Positions 45,952 to 57,134 are shown, counted from the stretch's first letter. The stretch is DNA of 64,000 nt from Kitagawia praeruptora (GCA_037693485.1 CM075351.1:95498001-95562000), one strand, 5' to 3'. Program-made: numbers and translations. Notes: generated by a model from the letters alone, not told the origin.

Positions 45952-46948
45952 TCAGTTAGAATTTTTAAGAACCCACACTTGTTGGGTTCTCTTTTCATGC
46001 AACTTAGCATTTTTAGCAGCAGAAGTCTTTTTCTTATCTGATGCATGCTTAGAATTCAAGTTCTTTGTTTTTCCAAAATTTGCACTTTTATTAAACTTAG
46101 GCAAAGGTTCATAATAATTGTAGTACAAATTATGGTATTCGGCACATATAAATAGAATGCATGCATGTATAAATAGAATGCCATTCACTGCCACAGTGGA
46201 AACAGGGATTCTGTGGTTTATAAAATACTGATTTATTCCTAATGTCAGACTTAGGAACTACAGTAGCCTTCTTTTTACTCCTCCTGTAGTTAATAGCAAG
46301 ATGATTAGAGTTACCACAGTTAAAACAAACTTTCCTTGGTGCATTTGGAATATACTTATAATTATTCTCCTTGTTTATTCCAACTTTACCATTCCTGTTC
46401 CTTTTGACAGTTGGGACTCTCTTTCTATCTGTTACATCATAGATTTTATCCCTCAATTGTTTCTTAGACAAAAGACCTACATTTCTGTTCTTGACAGTCC
46501 TAGTCTCTGAACGATGTGTGGAAGTGGATCCCTTTTCTGAAATAGATTTGGGATTTTCTGGATACACATAATTAACAGGTTTTAACTTGGTTTCAGTACT
46601 GTCTGTAACATATCTGTAGGTTTTTGGATTTGTTGAGTCATCAACAACAACTCTTCCAGGTTTTGTTGTTTCATCAGTAACAACTTTACCTTTCTTTTTC
46701 TCATTCTCTGGCTTATAACCTAGACACTCTTTCCAGTTTTTATCTGTGATAATTTCATGAGTTTTTGTTCCAGAATGTGTCCAAGTTCTGAGTTTTTCAT
46801 TAGCATCCTTAAGTTGCATTTCAAGTTCATTACATTTAAACTCCATTTCAAGTTTCATGTGTTTAGCATTATCACATTCTGCTTGTACTTCATGCATGAA
46901 CAGTAACTCAGATTCTAGATGATCATTTCTCTTTGCAATCTCTGTCAT
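45952..46948 (-). pseudogene. Gag C-terminal part of element C
   Basis: Coiled-coil-like start (MTEIAKRNDHLESELLFMHE), then CFNCGNSNHLAINY (knuckle whose last Cys is replaced) and CFHCGSEWHSIYTC (intact CCHC). Directly after the second knuckle a 19-20 bp tandem duplication (about 46141-46180, 'tataaatagaatgc' twice) shifts the frame, which then continues as FNKSANFGKTKNLNSKHASD and QVWVLKNSN up to a stop before the protease. Confidence 0.78.
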
Positions 46949-47008
46949 TTCAGATTTTATTCTAGCATTTTCAAGAGATTGACTCCTAAAACTAATATGC
47001 AGAGATTT

Positions 47009-48245
47009 TTAAAAAAATCTTAGCTCAGAGACATTATTTGTATCAAAATCAAACAAAATTTCAGATACCTTATTTTCAGCAGCAGAAGTCTCATCAGTAT
47101 TAGCCATCAAAGCATAATTCACTTTCTCTTCTTCAGAGTCAGATGAAGAGTCCATCCAATCCTTGATTGAAGAGATAAGAGCTTTGGTCTTGGTCCACTT
47201 GCACTCAGTTGCAAAGTGACCCATTCCATCACAGTTGTAGCATCTGACTTTTGACTTGTCAAATTTGTTGCTTTTGTCTTCTTTCTTCTTGTACCCGTCT
47301 TTGTCAGCATTGAAGATTTTCTTCTGAAATTTACCTTGCTTCCTAGCCTTTCTGAACTTCATCTTCTTGAAGCCCTTGACTATCATAGCAACCATCTCCA
47401 TCATATCAGAATCAGTAGAGTCATCATCAGTATCAGAATCAGACTTAACATCAGTATCTGATGATGAGTCATCAGTAATTGACTCCACAACTCTACTCTT
47501 TCTTCTAGAGACCTCCTCAGCTTTTCCTTTTGATTTTGATTCAACATTCAAAGCAACAGATTTTGCCTTGACATTCTTCTTATTCTTTCTTTGTTGAACC
47601 TCAAGATCATAGGTTCTAAGCATCCCATAAACTTCATCAAGAGACAGCATCTTCAGATCATATTGATGCCTTATGATTGAAGCTTGAGTATCCCACTCCT
47701 CAGTCACTGCTCTTAGAAACTTGGTATTTGAATCCTCTGGATCATAATCTTTGCCAACTAGAGATAGATTGTTCAGCAGTGTCAGAAATCGATCATACAT
47801 ATCAGTCAGGCTTTCATCAGATTTAGCATCGAACTGCTCATACTCCTGAATCAACAGAGCCCTTCTGTTTCTTTTGATAGATTCAGTGCCTTGACATTGA
47901 GTTTCCAAAGTATCCCAAATTTCCTTTGCAGTCCTGCATGCTATTACCCTGTTTGACATGACATTATCAAGACTGTTATGCAAAATATTTTTTACCTTTG
48001 CATCTTTGAGCACTTGAGCCTTTTCTTCTGGAGTCCACTCACTTTTTGCCTTCACGACATAGTGTTCAGGAACAGTCTCAGTTCTTGCAACTAATCTTGT
48101 TGGAAGAAATGGTCCATCATTGATCCTATCAAGATAGTCAGGATCAGTAGCTTCCAAAATACATCAACATCTTTACCTTCCATGTTGGATATTCAGTTCT
48201 CTTCAGAATGGGAATCTTGATGCTTTCATACTTGCTTGTCGACAT
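47009..48245 (-). pseudogene. Gag N-terminal part of element C
   Basis: The probable start ATG at 48245 gives MSTSKYESIKIPILKRTEYP, then a one-base change near 48160 moves reading to the 382-aa frame beginning EATDPDYLDRIND. UBN2-type gag motifs are KEIWDTLETQCQGTESIK and YDRFLTLLNNL. A CCHC knuckle CYNCDGMGHFATEC lies near 47220. An Asp/Ser-rich run (SDTDVKSDSDTDDDSTDSD) is coded by repeats of GATACTGATG. Confidence 0.85.
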
Positions 48246-48279
48246 CTTCAGATCGTTTCTGATTATTATTAATCAGTTT

Positions 48280-48291
48280 GCTCTGATACTA
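48280..48291 (-). other. Variant primer-binding site of element C
   Basis: The minus strand reads TAGTATCAGAGC, one mismatch from the Met site TGGTATCAGAGC, two bases from the LTR. Confidence 0.7.
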
Positions 48292-48293
48292 AT

Positions 48294-48793
48294 TGTTGCC
48301 CAGTAATTAACAATTGTAGAAGGGGGGTTGAATACAATTGTATAAGATTTTCAACTTAAACAGAAAATAACACAAGTATGAATCAATAACAGTTCTATTA
48401 ACTCTGATATAAAACTGTTACAAACTCTTTTAAGAAATCCTTATGTTCTTAAGAGCTGCTAGGTTACAGAATAACTCGTGTAAGCGATTACAATAATGTA
48501 AAACCTAGACTGTGTTTATATAGTGTACACAGTTACACTAACAATTACAAGATATTCTAAATCAATTACATATGATTATGAATGTATATCTTATATGATA
48601 GCTGCCTTCCTATAAATTAGGAATCGACATATCAATCTTCCTTGATCTCTGGTCTGATGAGAATCTTCACAAAATACTGACCAGCTTCTAATCCTGATGA
48701 TAACCTAATACTGACGTTGCATTACTGATGATGTCAGCATCAGTATCTGATCAGTAGTTCAGATCCTGATATCACCTGAATCAATATCTAACA
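48294..48793 (-). repeat. 5' LTR of element C
   Basis: 500 bp, about ten differences from 39028-39527 (for example agggggg/agggtgg, gattatg/gattgtg). Confidence 0.92.
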
Positions 48794-48798
48794 TACTA

Positions 48799-49709
48799 AG
48801 AACAAGTTTCAGTCCAGAAAGGATGAGAAGAGGAGTGGTGATACCTCTGTTGTGTGTGATCATTGCAAATTCATTGGTCATACTAAGGATAAGTGTTTTG
48901 TACTCCATGGTTATCCAGAATGGCATAGGCTTTATGGTCAGCCAAAGCCTAAAATTCGAACTCAGAACTCAACGAAAACTACTGCCAACTCTGTGCACAA
49001 TTCAAGTGTCTCTAAGAAAGATGTTCTTGCTGATTATACTGGTTCCTCAGCTGAGTCTGTTGGTTCATCTGGAGGTTCTACACCTTCTCTCTCTGACCCT
49101 CAGTGTCAACAAATCATACAGATGCTTCAAGCTCAGCTTAAACCTTTTAATGCTCCATGGATAAATAATGTATCTGGTAGTAATGCTGCAGGTATATCAT
49201 TTTCTTACACAAACTCAATCATGTTTGCTTCTCCTACACAATTTACTAATTCTGCTTATACTTGGATTGTTGACACTGGTGCAACACATCATATAACACT
49301 TTATGCTCATCTTGTTTATAACTATCATAAGGTCAATTCTGAGTTGCATTTGCCAAATGGTGAATTATGCACTGTTAGTCATATTGGTGAGGTCTACTTT
49401 ACCAAGGATATTACTCTAACTGAGGTGTTAGTTGTACCAACATTTCAGTGCAATCTTTTATCCATTGCCAAAATTATTCATAACACTTCTTTTGTTGTTT
49501 CTTTCTCCTCCAACAAATGTATTTTACAGGATTCAGTTATGAAGAGGGAGAAAGAGATTGGTAACCTCATTGATGGCCTGGACAAGTTTTCTGCTCCTTC
49601 AGTTTACTCCTCAGCTATAGTCATCTACTGCATCTCGATGGCATTGGAGACTTGGTCATCCCTCCCTCACCGTCCTAAGTCATATACCAGCAACTACTGT
49701 ATCATCTAA
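48799..49709 (+). pseudogene. Gag C-terminus and protease of element D
   Basis: The frame resumes after element C without shift. CDHCKFIGHTKDKC is a CCHC knuckle (about 48855). Protease WIVDTGATHHIT (DTG) begins near 49264. The frame then fails near 49640, where a one-base shift moves reading to WHWRLGHPSL, the GAG-pre-integrase motif. Confidence 0.82.
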
Positions 49710-50556
49710 ATCTGTTCTATCTGACTGTGACATTTGTCATTTAGCTAAGCAAGTCAGATTACCTTTTCCTGTTAGAGAGTCAAAGAGTAGTGCTGTTTTT
49801 GACATTATCAATTGTGATGTTTGGGGGCCATATAGACATAAAACTCATGGTCATTGTAATATGTTTTTAACCATAGTTGATGACTTCTCCAAATGTACTT
49901 GGTTATTTCTATGTTCTACAAAATCTCAAGTACCTTCTTTAATAAAAAATTTCATATCTATGCTTTTTACTCAATTCCATAAAACTGTTAAAATCATCAG
50001 ATCTGATAATGGTTCAGAATTCAATAATCATGATCTTCATCTTCATTTGACTAAACTTGGCATCATTCAACAATTTTCTTGCTCTTGTTCACCTCAACAG
50101 AATGGTGCAGCAGAGAGAAAACACCAACATCTATTGATTGTAGCAAGAGCTTTGAGATTTCAATCTCATCTCCCTATTTCTTTCTCGGGAGACTGTGTTT
50201 TCACTGCTACTCATTTAATAAATTGTTTTCCCACACATGTTCTCAATTATAAATCTCCATATGAAATTCTATTTCACAAATCTCCAGATTATCATTTTCT
50301 TAAGAGCTTTGGTTGCCTTTGTTATATATCCAGTCTTTATGACAAACCTGATAAATTTGCACCAAAATCTATTAAGTGTGTTTTTCTTGGATATCCTTTC
50401 AATAAGAAAGGATATAGAGTGATGTGTTTAACAACCAATAAATGTTATGTGTCTAGAGATGTCTTATTTGTAGAAACCGAGTTTCCTTTTCAGTCTATTT
50501 CTACAGATACCTCTTCTGATTCTTCTTTTCTTATATCTCCTTTTCATGAGTTTTAA
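49640..50556 (+). pseudogene. Integrase of element D
   Basis: After the frameshift: WHWRLGHPSL...CDICHLAKQ (zinc-binding H/C set), then the core with Asp in NCDVWGPYRH, Asp in RSDNGSEF and Glu in GAAERKHQHL. TAA after FHEF (50554) and another near 50772 separate it from RT, in a serine/threonine-rich linker. Confidence 0.83.
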
Positions 50557-50799
50557 TCCTCTACTGAGAATTCTGTTATTACACCTCCTCTCATCACTAG
50601 TTCATCTCCTAATACTTCTGAACTCTCAAATTCTGAGCCTTCTCATCAGTCTTCACCATTTGATAATTCTCTTCATACTTCTACTTCATCTGATACTTCA
50701 GATAACACTCATACTCTTATTCCATCATCAACTATTAGACCTACTCGAACCAAACAGATTCCAACCAAGTAAAAGGACTTCACAGGATTACCATCTCAT

Positions 50800-52587
50800 A
50801 TGTCTTCCTCTTCTACACTGTATACTGAGACAGGTACTTCTTCCTTTAACTATCCTTTAACCAAATATATGTCTTATGTTGCTTTCTCTTCTTCATATCA
50901 AAAGTATTTGTGTGCTTCTACTGCTGTTGCCAAACCTTATACCTACAAACAAGCTTCTGCAGATTCAAATTGGCTAAATGTCATGAAACTAGAACTTCAT
51001 GTCTTAGAAAGTAATAATACTTGGGAAATAGTTCCTAAACCTCCAAATCAGCTGATTGTGGACTGCAAATGGCTTTTCAAAGTAAAATATCATCCTAATG
51101 GGGAGATTGACAGATACAAAGGCAGGCTTGTGGCCAAAGGCTTTACTCAAACTTATGGTTTGGATTACTTTGAGACTTTTGCCCCAGTGGCAAAAATGAC
51201 TACTGTTCGATTATTAATTGCATTGGATGCAGCTCAAGATTGGTCTATCACTCAACTAGATAATACAAATGCTTTCCTTCATGGAGAACTTTATGAGGAG
51301 GTCTATATGAAGTTACCTCCTGGTTATTTTGCCTTGTCATCTATTCCTCATCTCAATCACGTTTCAAACACTTCCAACTTAGTTTGCAGATTGAAGAAGT
51401 CCATATATGGTTTAAAACAGGCACCACGCTGCTGGTTTACTAAATTTGCCACCACTCTAAAATCCTACAACTTCATTCAATCTCATGCAGACAACAACCT
51501 CTTTATTTTGCGTACCTCTTCTCACTTTGTTGTACTGGTTTATGTCGATGATATCCTAATCACTGGCACTGATAAGAATTTAATGAGGACTATTATCAAC
51601 TACATGAGTACAGCCTTTAAGGTGAAGGATTTGGGGCCATTGAAATATTTCTTGGGTATTGAAGTAGCTAGATCCACTTCTGGCATTTATCTCCAACAAA
51701 GGAAGTATACTCTTGACATTTTACAAGATACTGGACTTCTTGGTTCCAAACCGTCTAAGGTGCATATGGATCAGAATCATACTTTGCAAAAGAATACCAG
51801 TGTATTTCTGTCTTCTTCAGATATTGCAACTTATAGAAGGCTAGTTGGTCGCCTTCTTTATTTGACTGTCACTAGGCCTGATTTGTCCTATCCAATTCAA
51901 GTCTTGTCTCAATTCATTGCTCAGCCAAGAGTTGATCATTTGCAGGCTGCTTATAAAGTAGTCAGATATTTGAAATCAACAACAGGTCAAGGCTTGTTTT
52001 ATCCTGCTCATACACCTCTTACTTTAAGAGCATTTTGTGATTCTGATTGGGGTGGTTGCCAGACAACTAGACAATCTCTTACAGGTTACTGCATTCTATT
52101 TGGTCAGTCTTTGATTTCTTGGAAATCCAAGAAGCAACACACAATCTCAAGGTCTTCAGTTGAAGCTGAATATAGATGTATGGTTGATACTTGTTGTGAA
52201 ATTACTTGGCTTCTTCACATTTTCAAAGCTTTTGGTCTCTGCAAACTTACTCCAGTTAAGTTCTTCTGTGATAGCAAGTATGCCTTATATATAGCTTCTA
52301 ATTCTGTCTATCATGAGAGGACTAAGCACATTGAATTAGACTGCCATCTTGTTAGAGAAAAACTTCAGCTTGGCATTATTACTACTGCTCATATTGCTTC
52401 TGCAAATCAACCTGCTGATCTTCTCACCAAGTCAGTTTCATCTGCAACTTTGCACTCTCTTCTGTCCAAGTTGGGTATTTTCAATTTCTTTCAATCCTCC
52501 AACTTGAGGGGGGATGTTACACTGATGCAAGAGTTACATCAAGAAAGTGAAAGTCAAGAGAAACAGTCAATACAAAGTCAACTGTAA
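50800..52587 (+). pseudogene. Reverse transcriptase and RNase H of element D
   Basis: 595 codons open. RT motifs: WLFKVKYHPNGEIDRYKGRL, DNTNAFLHGELYEEVYM (usual form DVKNAFLHG), LVYVDDILITGTD. RNase H: CDSDWGGCQTTRQSLTGYC and RSSVEAEYRCM. The stop lies inside the 3' LTR (52585), so the last 24 residues are read from LTR sequence after SSNLRGD. No internal stop remains in this segment, but upstream breaks prevent a full polyprotein. Confidence 0.87.
52503..52514 (+). other. Polypurine tract of element D
   Basis: TTGAGGGGGGA directly before the 3' LTR; it overlaps the pol frame. Confidence 0.85.
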
Positions 52588-52802
52588 GATCAAGTTGTTA
52601 CTGGTCCAGCTGGCAGTCTAGTTAAATAACAGAATTAGTTACACGATAGGTTCTGTTCTGTATATAAGGACAACTTCATTGTATTCTCTCATAACTTTTG
52701 GTGAAATACATTTTTAGTTTTCTTCCTCATTAAGTTTACTCTTTCTTCTTCATTTCTTTGTCTTCATCTCTGCAACTTATTGCAAATCTATCTGTTGTGA
52801 TA
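52515..52802 (+). repeat. 3' LTR of element D
   Basis: 288 bp, about eight differences from the 5' LTR. The next 297 bases (to 53099) are AT-rich with no feature seen. Confidence 0.87.
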
Positions 52803-53099
52803 TGATATCATCATATATGCATATTAAATGAGAAAAATATTAAGTAACGGTAATTTAATAATTTAATTTGAATAGATTGGCTCAAGAAATCTCCTAATTA
52901 CTCTATTATATGTAAAATACTATAATAGATGTAAATAAAAGTTCTCAGAGTTCTCAACTTATTGGTGTTTTTTATTTTACAAGAAACATGACCCTTTTAA
53001 CAACAAAGATGGAAGCACTGCACAATTTTGTGAAAATGTATAATATTACATACATACCATTGGACTGAGACAAGGGTGCCCGTTGTCTTTAGGTTTCTA

Positions 53100-53678
53100 T
53101 TAGGGGTGAGCACGATTTTCCGAAAACCGGTTAAATCGATCAAACCAACCCGACCAAACTGAAATTTTAGGTTTTTTTTCGATTTCGGTTGATTATGGTT
53201 TTAAATTTTTTAAAATCGAAAATTTTGGGTGGGGCTTGGTTTTACTAATTTTTCCAACCAATTTAACTAACCCGACCATTAAAATTAAATAATATATAAA
53301 TGTTATATATATATATTTGAAGATTAGAGAGCTACATTTAATATCCAGTGCTTTAGACTTCTTATTTTTAACTAAGATTTTTGTGAACTTAATGTATGAT
53401 CCTTTGGAAATATTTGAAGATTTTGTAATTTATTTTATAACTACTTTGATGAAACTTTATGCTACTATTGATTCACACATGTTGTTGCCTCTTTTTTATT
53501 ATTTAATAATGGTTTTAAACCGAAACCGACCAAACCAAACCGTTATAATTAGGTTGGTTTTTTTAAAGTATTATGTTTTTTGATTTGGTTATGATTTGAA
53601 AAATTAAAAACCCGAAATTTATGGTTTGGTTAGTTTGGCAGTCCTAAACCGCCCAAATCACCCGATGCTCACCCCTAA
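53100..53678. mobile_element. hAT-like MITE, 579 bp
   Basis: TTAGGGGTGAGCA...TGCTCACCCCTAA are exact inverted termini. TTTCTA flanks both ends (53094-53099, 53679-53684). Inner arms are complementary in the 'aaccgaaaccgaccaaacc' style. This terminus is familiar from plant hAT-type MITEs. A small frame at 53317 is not credible. Confidence 0.85.
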
Positions 53679-53684
53679 TTTCTA

Positions 53685-54801
53685 CCACTAAATGATGGCA
53701 TTTAGACCCTAACTACCTTGTTCCTGATTGGATCGCTTGTCTTGATTCTCCTAGTTACTTCTCCACTTAACTCCGCTATCAAATTAGGGATATTTGAATT
53801 AAGCCATAAAAGATAGTGTTTTGATCATAATTTGAATAAAAATGATTTAAAATATCACAATTTTAATAAATGGTTTTTTTTATCACACAAAAATGCATCA
53901 TTTCTTTCGTTTTGTGAAAACACGACTATTTTTTCTAATTTTTAGATTTAATACAAGAATTAATAATTTTCAATAAAAAATAAAAATTTTAAAAACGCAT
54001 CTTAAAGATGCATGTATGGCATCAACGCATTATTCACATGCATTTTTATTTTGCTAAAGCATCATCCAAATGCGTTTTTTTTAGAAAATTTCACATGCCC
54101 AATTCCTTTGTCCAAAACGGAGATAGCGAATGTCAGCTGTTTTATAAACACGTAGTTAAATTGCGTTTTATTGTGATAGAAAGGGCTATTTTCCTAAATT
54201 ATGATATTTTGGGCATTTTAATTTTAAATTGTGATGAAAATGGTCATTTCTCTATATTTTAAAATGAATGACTTTTTTTATATTTGATATTTAAACATAT
54301 TGTCAACTCGTTACACTTAACTACTTCGGTATGAATTTTTCTGCGATGTTCTTAATTTAATAATTATACATTATTATTATTTTAAGGTCAGGTTTCAATA
54401 AAAATCACCTTAAAATTATATATTATATTATACCTATTTTTTTCTTGAAGACATTATGCCTTTTCTTTTCAAACCCATTAAATCAAATATTTGTCTGCAT
54501 AATTACTTTTCAGACATTTTATAAGAATTAAAAATAAATTGTGTGTTAGAAACAAAAAATCTTTGAAAAAATATAGTTTGTTACTGCAAACGTAAATCAT
54601 GTCCTATAATTCACAAAAAAGTATTGCATTTTACAGTTGTGCCGAACATGTGACATATAGATGGATAGACCAGTGCTTGTCTTTTCTCAAAGTTGATGCG
54701 GAACCCACCACATGTATAAACAAAGACACAGCTTATATCTAAGCAAAAATGAGTACACAACTAAGTTCTTAAGAAGATAATACACACTTGAAATTTCTTA
54801 C
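53685..54801. other. Intergenic AT-rich DNA
   Basis: No gene is visible up to the helicase fragment. Contains loose repeats of 'gcatc/gcatt' near 53997-54080. Confidence 0.55.
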
Positions 54802-55556
54802 CCCAACAGAAGACCTTACTTTAGCAATACCAACATTCATTCTCCGAGAATCAGCAAGATATCCAATGCCTTTTTCTTTGCTTGCCCTAACACATGCAAA
54901 TATAGCAACATCTCTTTCAATTCCCTGCATTAGGAAGAGGTTACGTTAACAGAAGTTACAAGTTATGCAGCAGCAAGAGAGATACAAGTAATGCACAAGA
55001 TGCACCCTGTTAGTATTAATTCAAAGATATCCCAAGGCGATCTAAATCGAGCAATATTAATCTCAACCGATAAACTTGTAAATCTCTAATTTAAGAAAAA
55101 TATTTTGTTTTTAACAAAACAAATAACCACAAAGTGAAAATTTGTTTAATAACATGAAGGGGGAATGAAAGTGTTCTAATTTAGACCTAAAATCCATCTA
55201 CAGTGTTACAGTCTATAAATTTCTTTGAATATTCACCAAAAGTATCCTTAAACTTATCTCGGAAGAGGCTTGCTTCAGATCTGTAGGAAGATATTATAGC
55301 AATTTGAGAGCTCGACTTAAGCTCTGCAAATCTAGGTAATAACTTGTGATACATAAGGACAACAATCTCAGCCTCGTAAACATTTTCCCAAGATCCACTG
55401 TTTAAAGGCTGGGACTCTTTTTCCCTCGTGTAAATCGGAAAAACAGAAAGCACCAAGGAAGCTGTATCCGTGCCATGCACGTGTAGTTTCGCTTCAACAG
55501 CAGGACCATCCTCCAAGACCTCCTTGTAGATTTCTTTAGAAGGAAAGCTTCTTATC
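54802..55556 (-). pseudogene. SEN1/MAGATAMA3-type RNA/DNA helicase fragment, two exons
   Basis: Exon 55556-55187 (acceptor CTTATAG, donor GTCTAA) reads IRSFPSKEIYKEVLEDGPAV ... LMYHKLLPRFAELKSSSQIA IISSYR and TVDGF, the C-terminal RecA-like (AAA_12) domain of superfamily 1B helicases related to SEN1. The last codon, where family members have Gln of DGFQG, is TAG. Exon 54924-54802 (acceptor TGCAG, donor GGTAAG) continues in phase as GIERDVAIFACVRASKEKGI...SRRMNVGIAKVRSSVG. The usual motif VI GITRAK with its arginine is altered to GIAKVR. The ATPase core exons (Walker A/B) and later exons are absent on both sides. It is a duplicated, decayed fragment; splice sites survive. Confidence 0.78.
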
Positions 55557-56656
55557 TATAAGTAACTAGACTTGTAAATTCCATACTTGTACAGTTATAT
55601 TATACAGATGATATAATTTTCATCTGCCCCTCGGTGTATAATGAACATTTCCAAAATTGGCAGTATACACAGTACTCGAGGCAGCCATCTGTTGCAGCAC
55701 CGAGACAAGTCAATCAGAAATGTAAAGATACAAAAGTCTTCATGGTAATTTGTGCAAAGGCACTTCAAAATCCTCTGGGTGCATGTGATATTGGGTCTTA
55801 AAAATCTGTACTAGATACCCAGCATCTTGAAATTCTTAATTAAACAAGCTCATCCGGTACCTATTACATAGTGTTAGAGCAAAATTTATGTAAGATGGTG
55901 GCATAAGATCAAGATGAGATGCCATCATATCATTGCCATAATTTTATGCCGTCATTGCCCTAGAAAATCTTAGAAGCAGGAAATTTATGTTTGCATGTTC
56001 TTCTCTTGTTTGTGTATCCATAACCAATTTCTCTAAGTTATTATATACCATACAGTTCAAATATCAACAATAACAGATCGAATTAAGAGATTTACCCTTA
56101 ATTACCTGTTTTCTTTTGAAATTTTGTTCGGTTCACCAGTTCAGGCTAAGCCCAATCAGCCGGTACAAGTCAGCATCTATAATTCCGGTAAGGATAGCGA
56201 CAAAACTGTAGTCTGTAGGAAAAGTACACAAAAACAACATTTCACAGGTCAATACCATAAATTTATTTCAACACTCTGACTCAAGTCCATGTAGGTGAAA
56301 TTGTAGATTTGGAAGTTTACGGCCAAGCATATAAGTTTTTCCTTTCTTTAGAAAAAAGGTAGTTTATATAAATAACATAATGGTTAGAAGTTGTGTACCA
56401 AGCCAAGCTTCAACCTTCGTTTCTCATCATGATCAGGATTCGCCTTACAGGGTTGATTTGTTTTCTTACTAAATTTATTTACTTTTAGACATTCCAAATT
56501 TTACAGGTGATTGACAAGGATAAATCATTTCATAAAACTTGATTTACATATATATAAAGCCAGAGAGGAAGGGGGAGGCTAACCTGGCGATTTCAATTAT
56601 AGTGATCCTGTCGTACAGTGAGTCAAACACCGAGAATCAATAAAATCTATGCGTTA
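55557..56656. other. Intergenic DNA between helicase fragment and element E
   Basis: No open frame or known repeat is recognised. It could contain a relic of the helicase intron. Confidence 0.5.
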
Positions 56657-56661
56657 AAATG

Positions 56662-56885
56662 TGTCAGAAGTCAGCATAGTTAGTTCAATGTTAGGCACCG
56701 TTCTTGACATTGTAAACATAGACTTAGACTTTGTTGAACATAGACTTAGACTTTGTTGCTTCATACTTCTATATATAGAATCTGATATGTAATAACAAAT
56801 AACACAAGATATATAAAAACACAGAGCATTACTCTCTTATTATGTTCTTCCACTTATATACACAGCTGCTATATACATTTTATCA
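56662..56885 (+). repeat. 5' LTR of element E
   Basis: 224 bp. A TATA-like 'ctatatatagaa' lies about 100 bp before the end, and a 22-bp tandem duplication upstream of it. Confidence 0.93.
56715..56758 (+). repeat. 22-bp tandem duplication in the LTR of element E
   Basis: AACATAGACTTAGACTTTGTTG occurs twice in a row, just upstream of the TATA-like site. The 3' LTR has the same pair (62210-62253). Its position suits an enhancer. Confidence 0.9.
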
Positions 56886-57122
56886 TGGTATCAGAGCTCA
56901 GGCACGCAGAGGTCACTGGTTCGACTCTCTGCGACCCCCAATATTCTCACAATTTATTATGGACACGAAAGGCAAATTATGCTCCAAAGATGAGTGCCCG
57001 TGATCCACTCTTCGACCCAAAAATGGGCTTTCGAGTGAGGGGGAGTGTTAGAATATAATATAAGATCCATATAAGGCCTCCCTCTAACACCTTAAGGTTT
57101 TAGATGAGTTGGTTACTTATCA
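56886..57122 (+). mobile_element. TRIM-like insert in the leader of E: interior, polypurine tract and 77-bp LTR
   Basis: After the first TGGTATCAGAGC (56886-56897) the sequence has a tRNA B-box-like GGTTCGACTC (56918 region), then GAGTGAGGGGGAG, then a TG...CA unit TGTTAGAATATAATAT... GGTTACTTATCA (57046-57122), then a second TGGTATCAGAGC. This order (primer site, interior, polypurine tract, short LTR) is that of a terminal-repeat retrotransposon in miniature lacking its left LTR. Confidence 0.7.
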
Positions 57123-57134
57123 TGGTATCAGAGC
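57123..57134 (+). other. Second primer-binding site of element E
   Basis: TGGTATCAGAGC, followed by 'gggtttcatcc'. It is probably the original leader of E. Confidence 0.85.

Larger units (their letters stand above)
39028..48793 (-). mobile_element. Copia element C (SIRE-like) with post-pol accessory ORF, minus strand
   Basis: TGTTGCCCAG...CA with 5-bp duplications tacta (39023-39027, 48794-48798). LTRs are 500 bp with about ten differences. Minus-strand order is 5' LTR, primer site, gag, pol and then about 3 kb of further coding-like DNA before the polypurine tract and 3' LTR. Total 9766 bp. Pol is almost fully open (1061 aa) and gag is shifted once near its start. It is inserted antisense in gag of element D. 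Confidence 0.92.
37880..52802 (+). mobile_element. Copia element D, plus strand, split by element C
   Basis: LTRs of 288 bp at each end differ at about eight positions. Met primer site, gag with a Retrotran_gag_3-type start and CCHC knuckle, protease, integrase, RT and RNase H occur in copia order. Element C interrupts gag at 39028-48793 (duplication tacta). Without C it is about 5.2 kb. At least four stops and a frameshift make it non-coding today. I could not find a convincing target duplication around D. Confidence 0.87.

Noticed and set aside
37880..52802. Target-site duplication of element D
   Set aside because: Flanks taatc and tgata/tcata do not match under any nearby boundary.
53317..53583. 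88-aa frame
   Set aside because: Lies within the hAT-like MITE and has no homologous look.
56898..56930. A tRNA gene in the leader of element E because of a B-box-like GGTTCGACTC
   Set aside because: No A box or cloverleaf can be drawn around it; it fits the TRIM interior.
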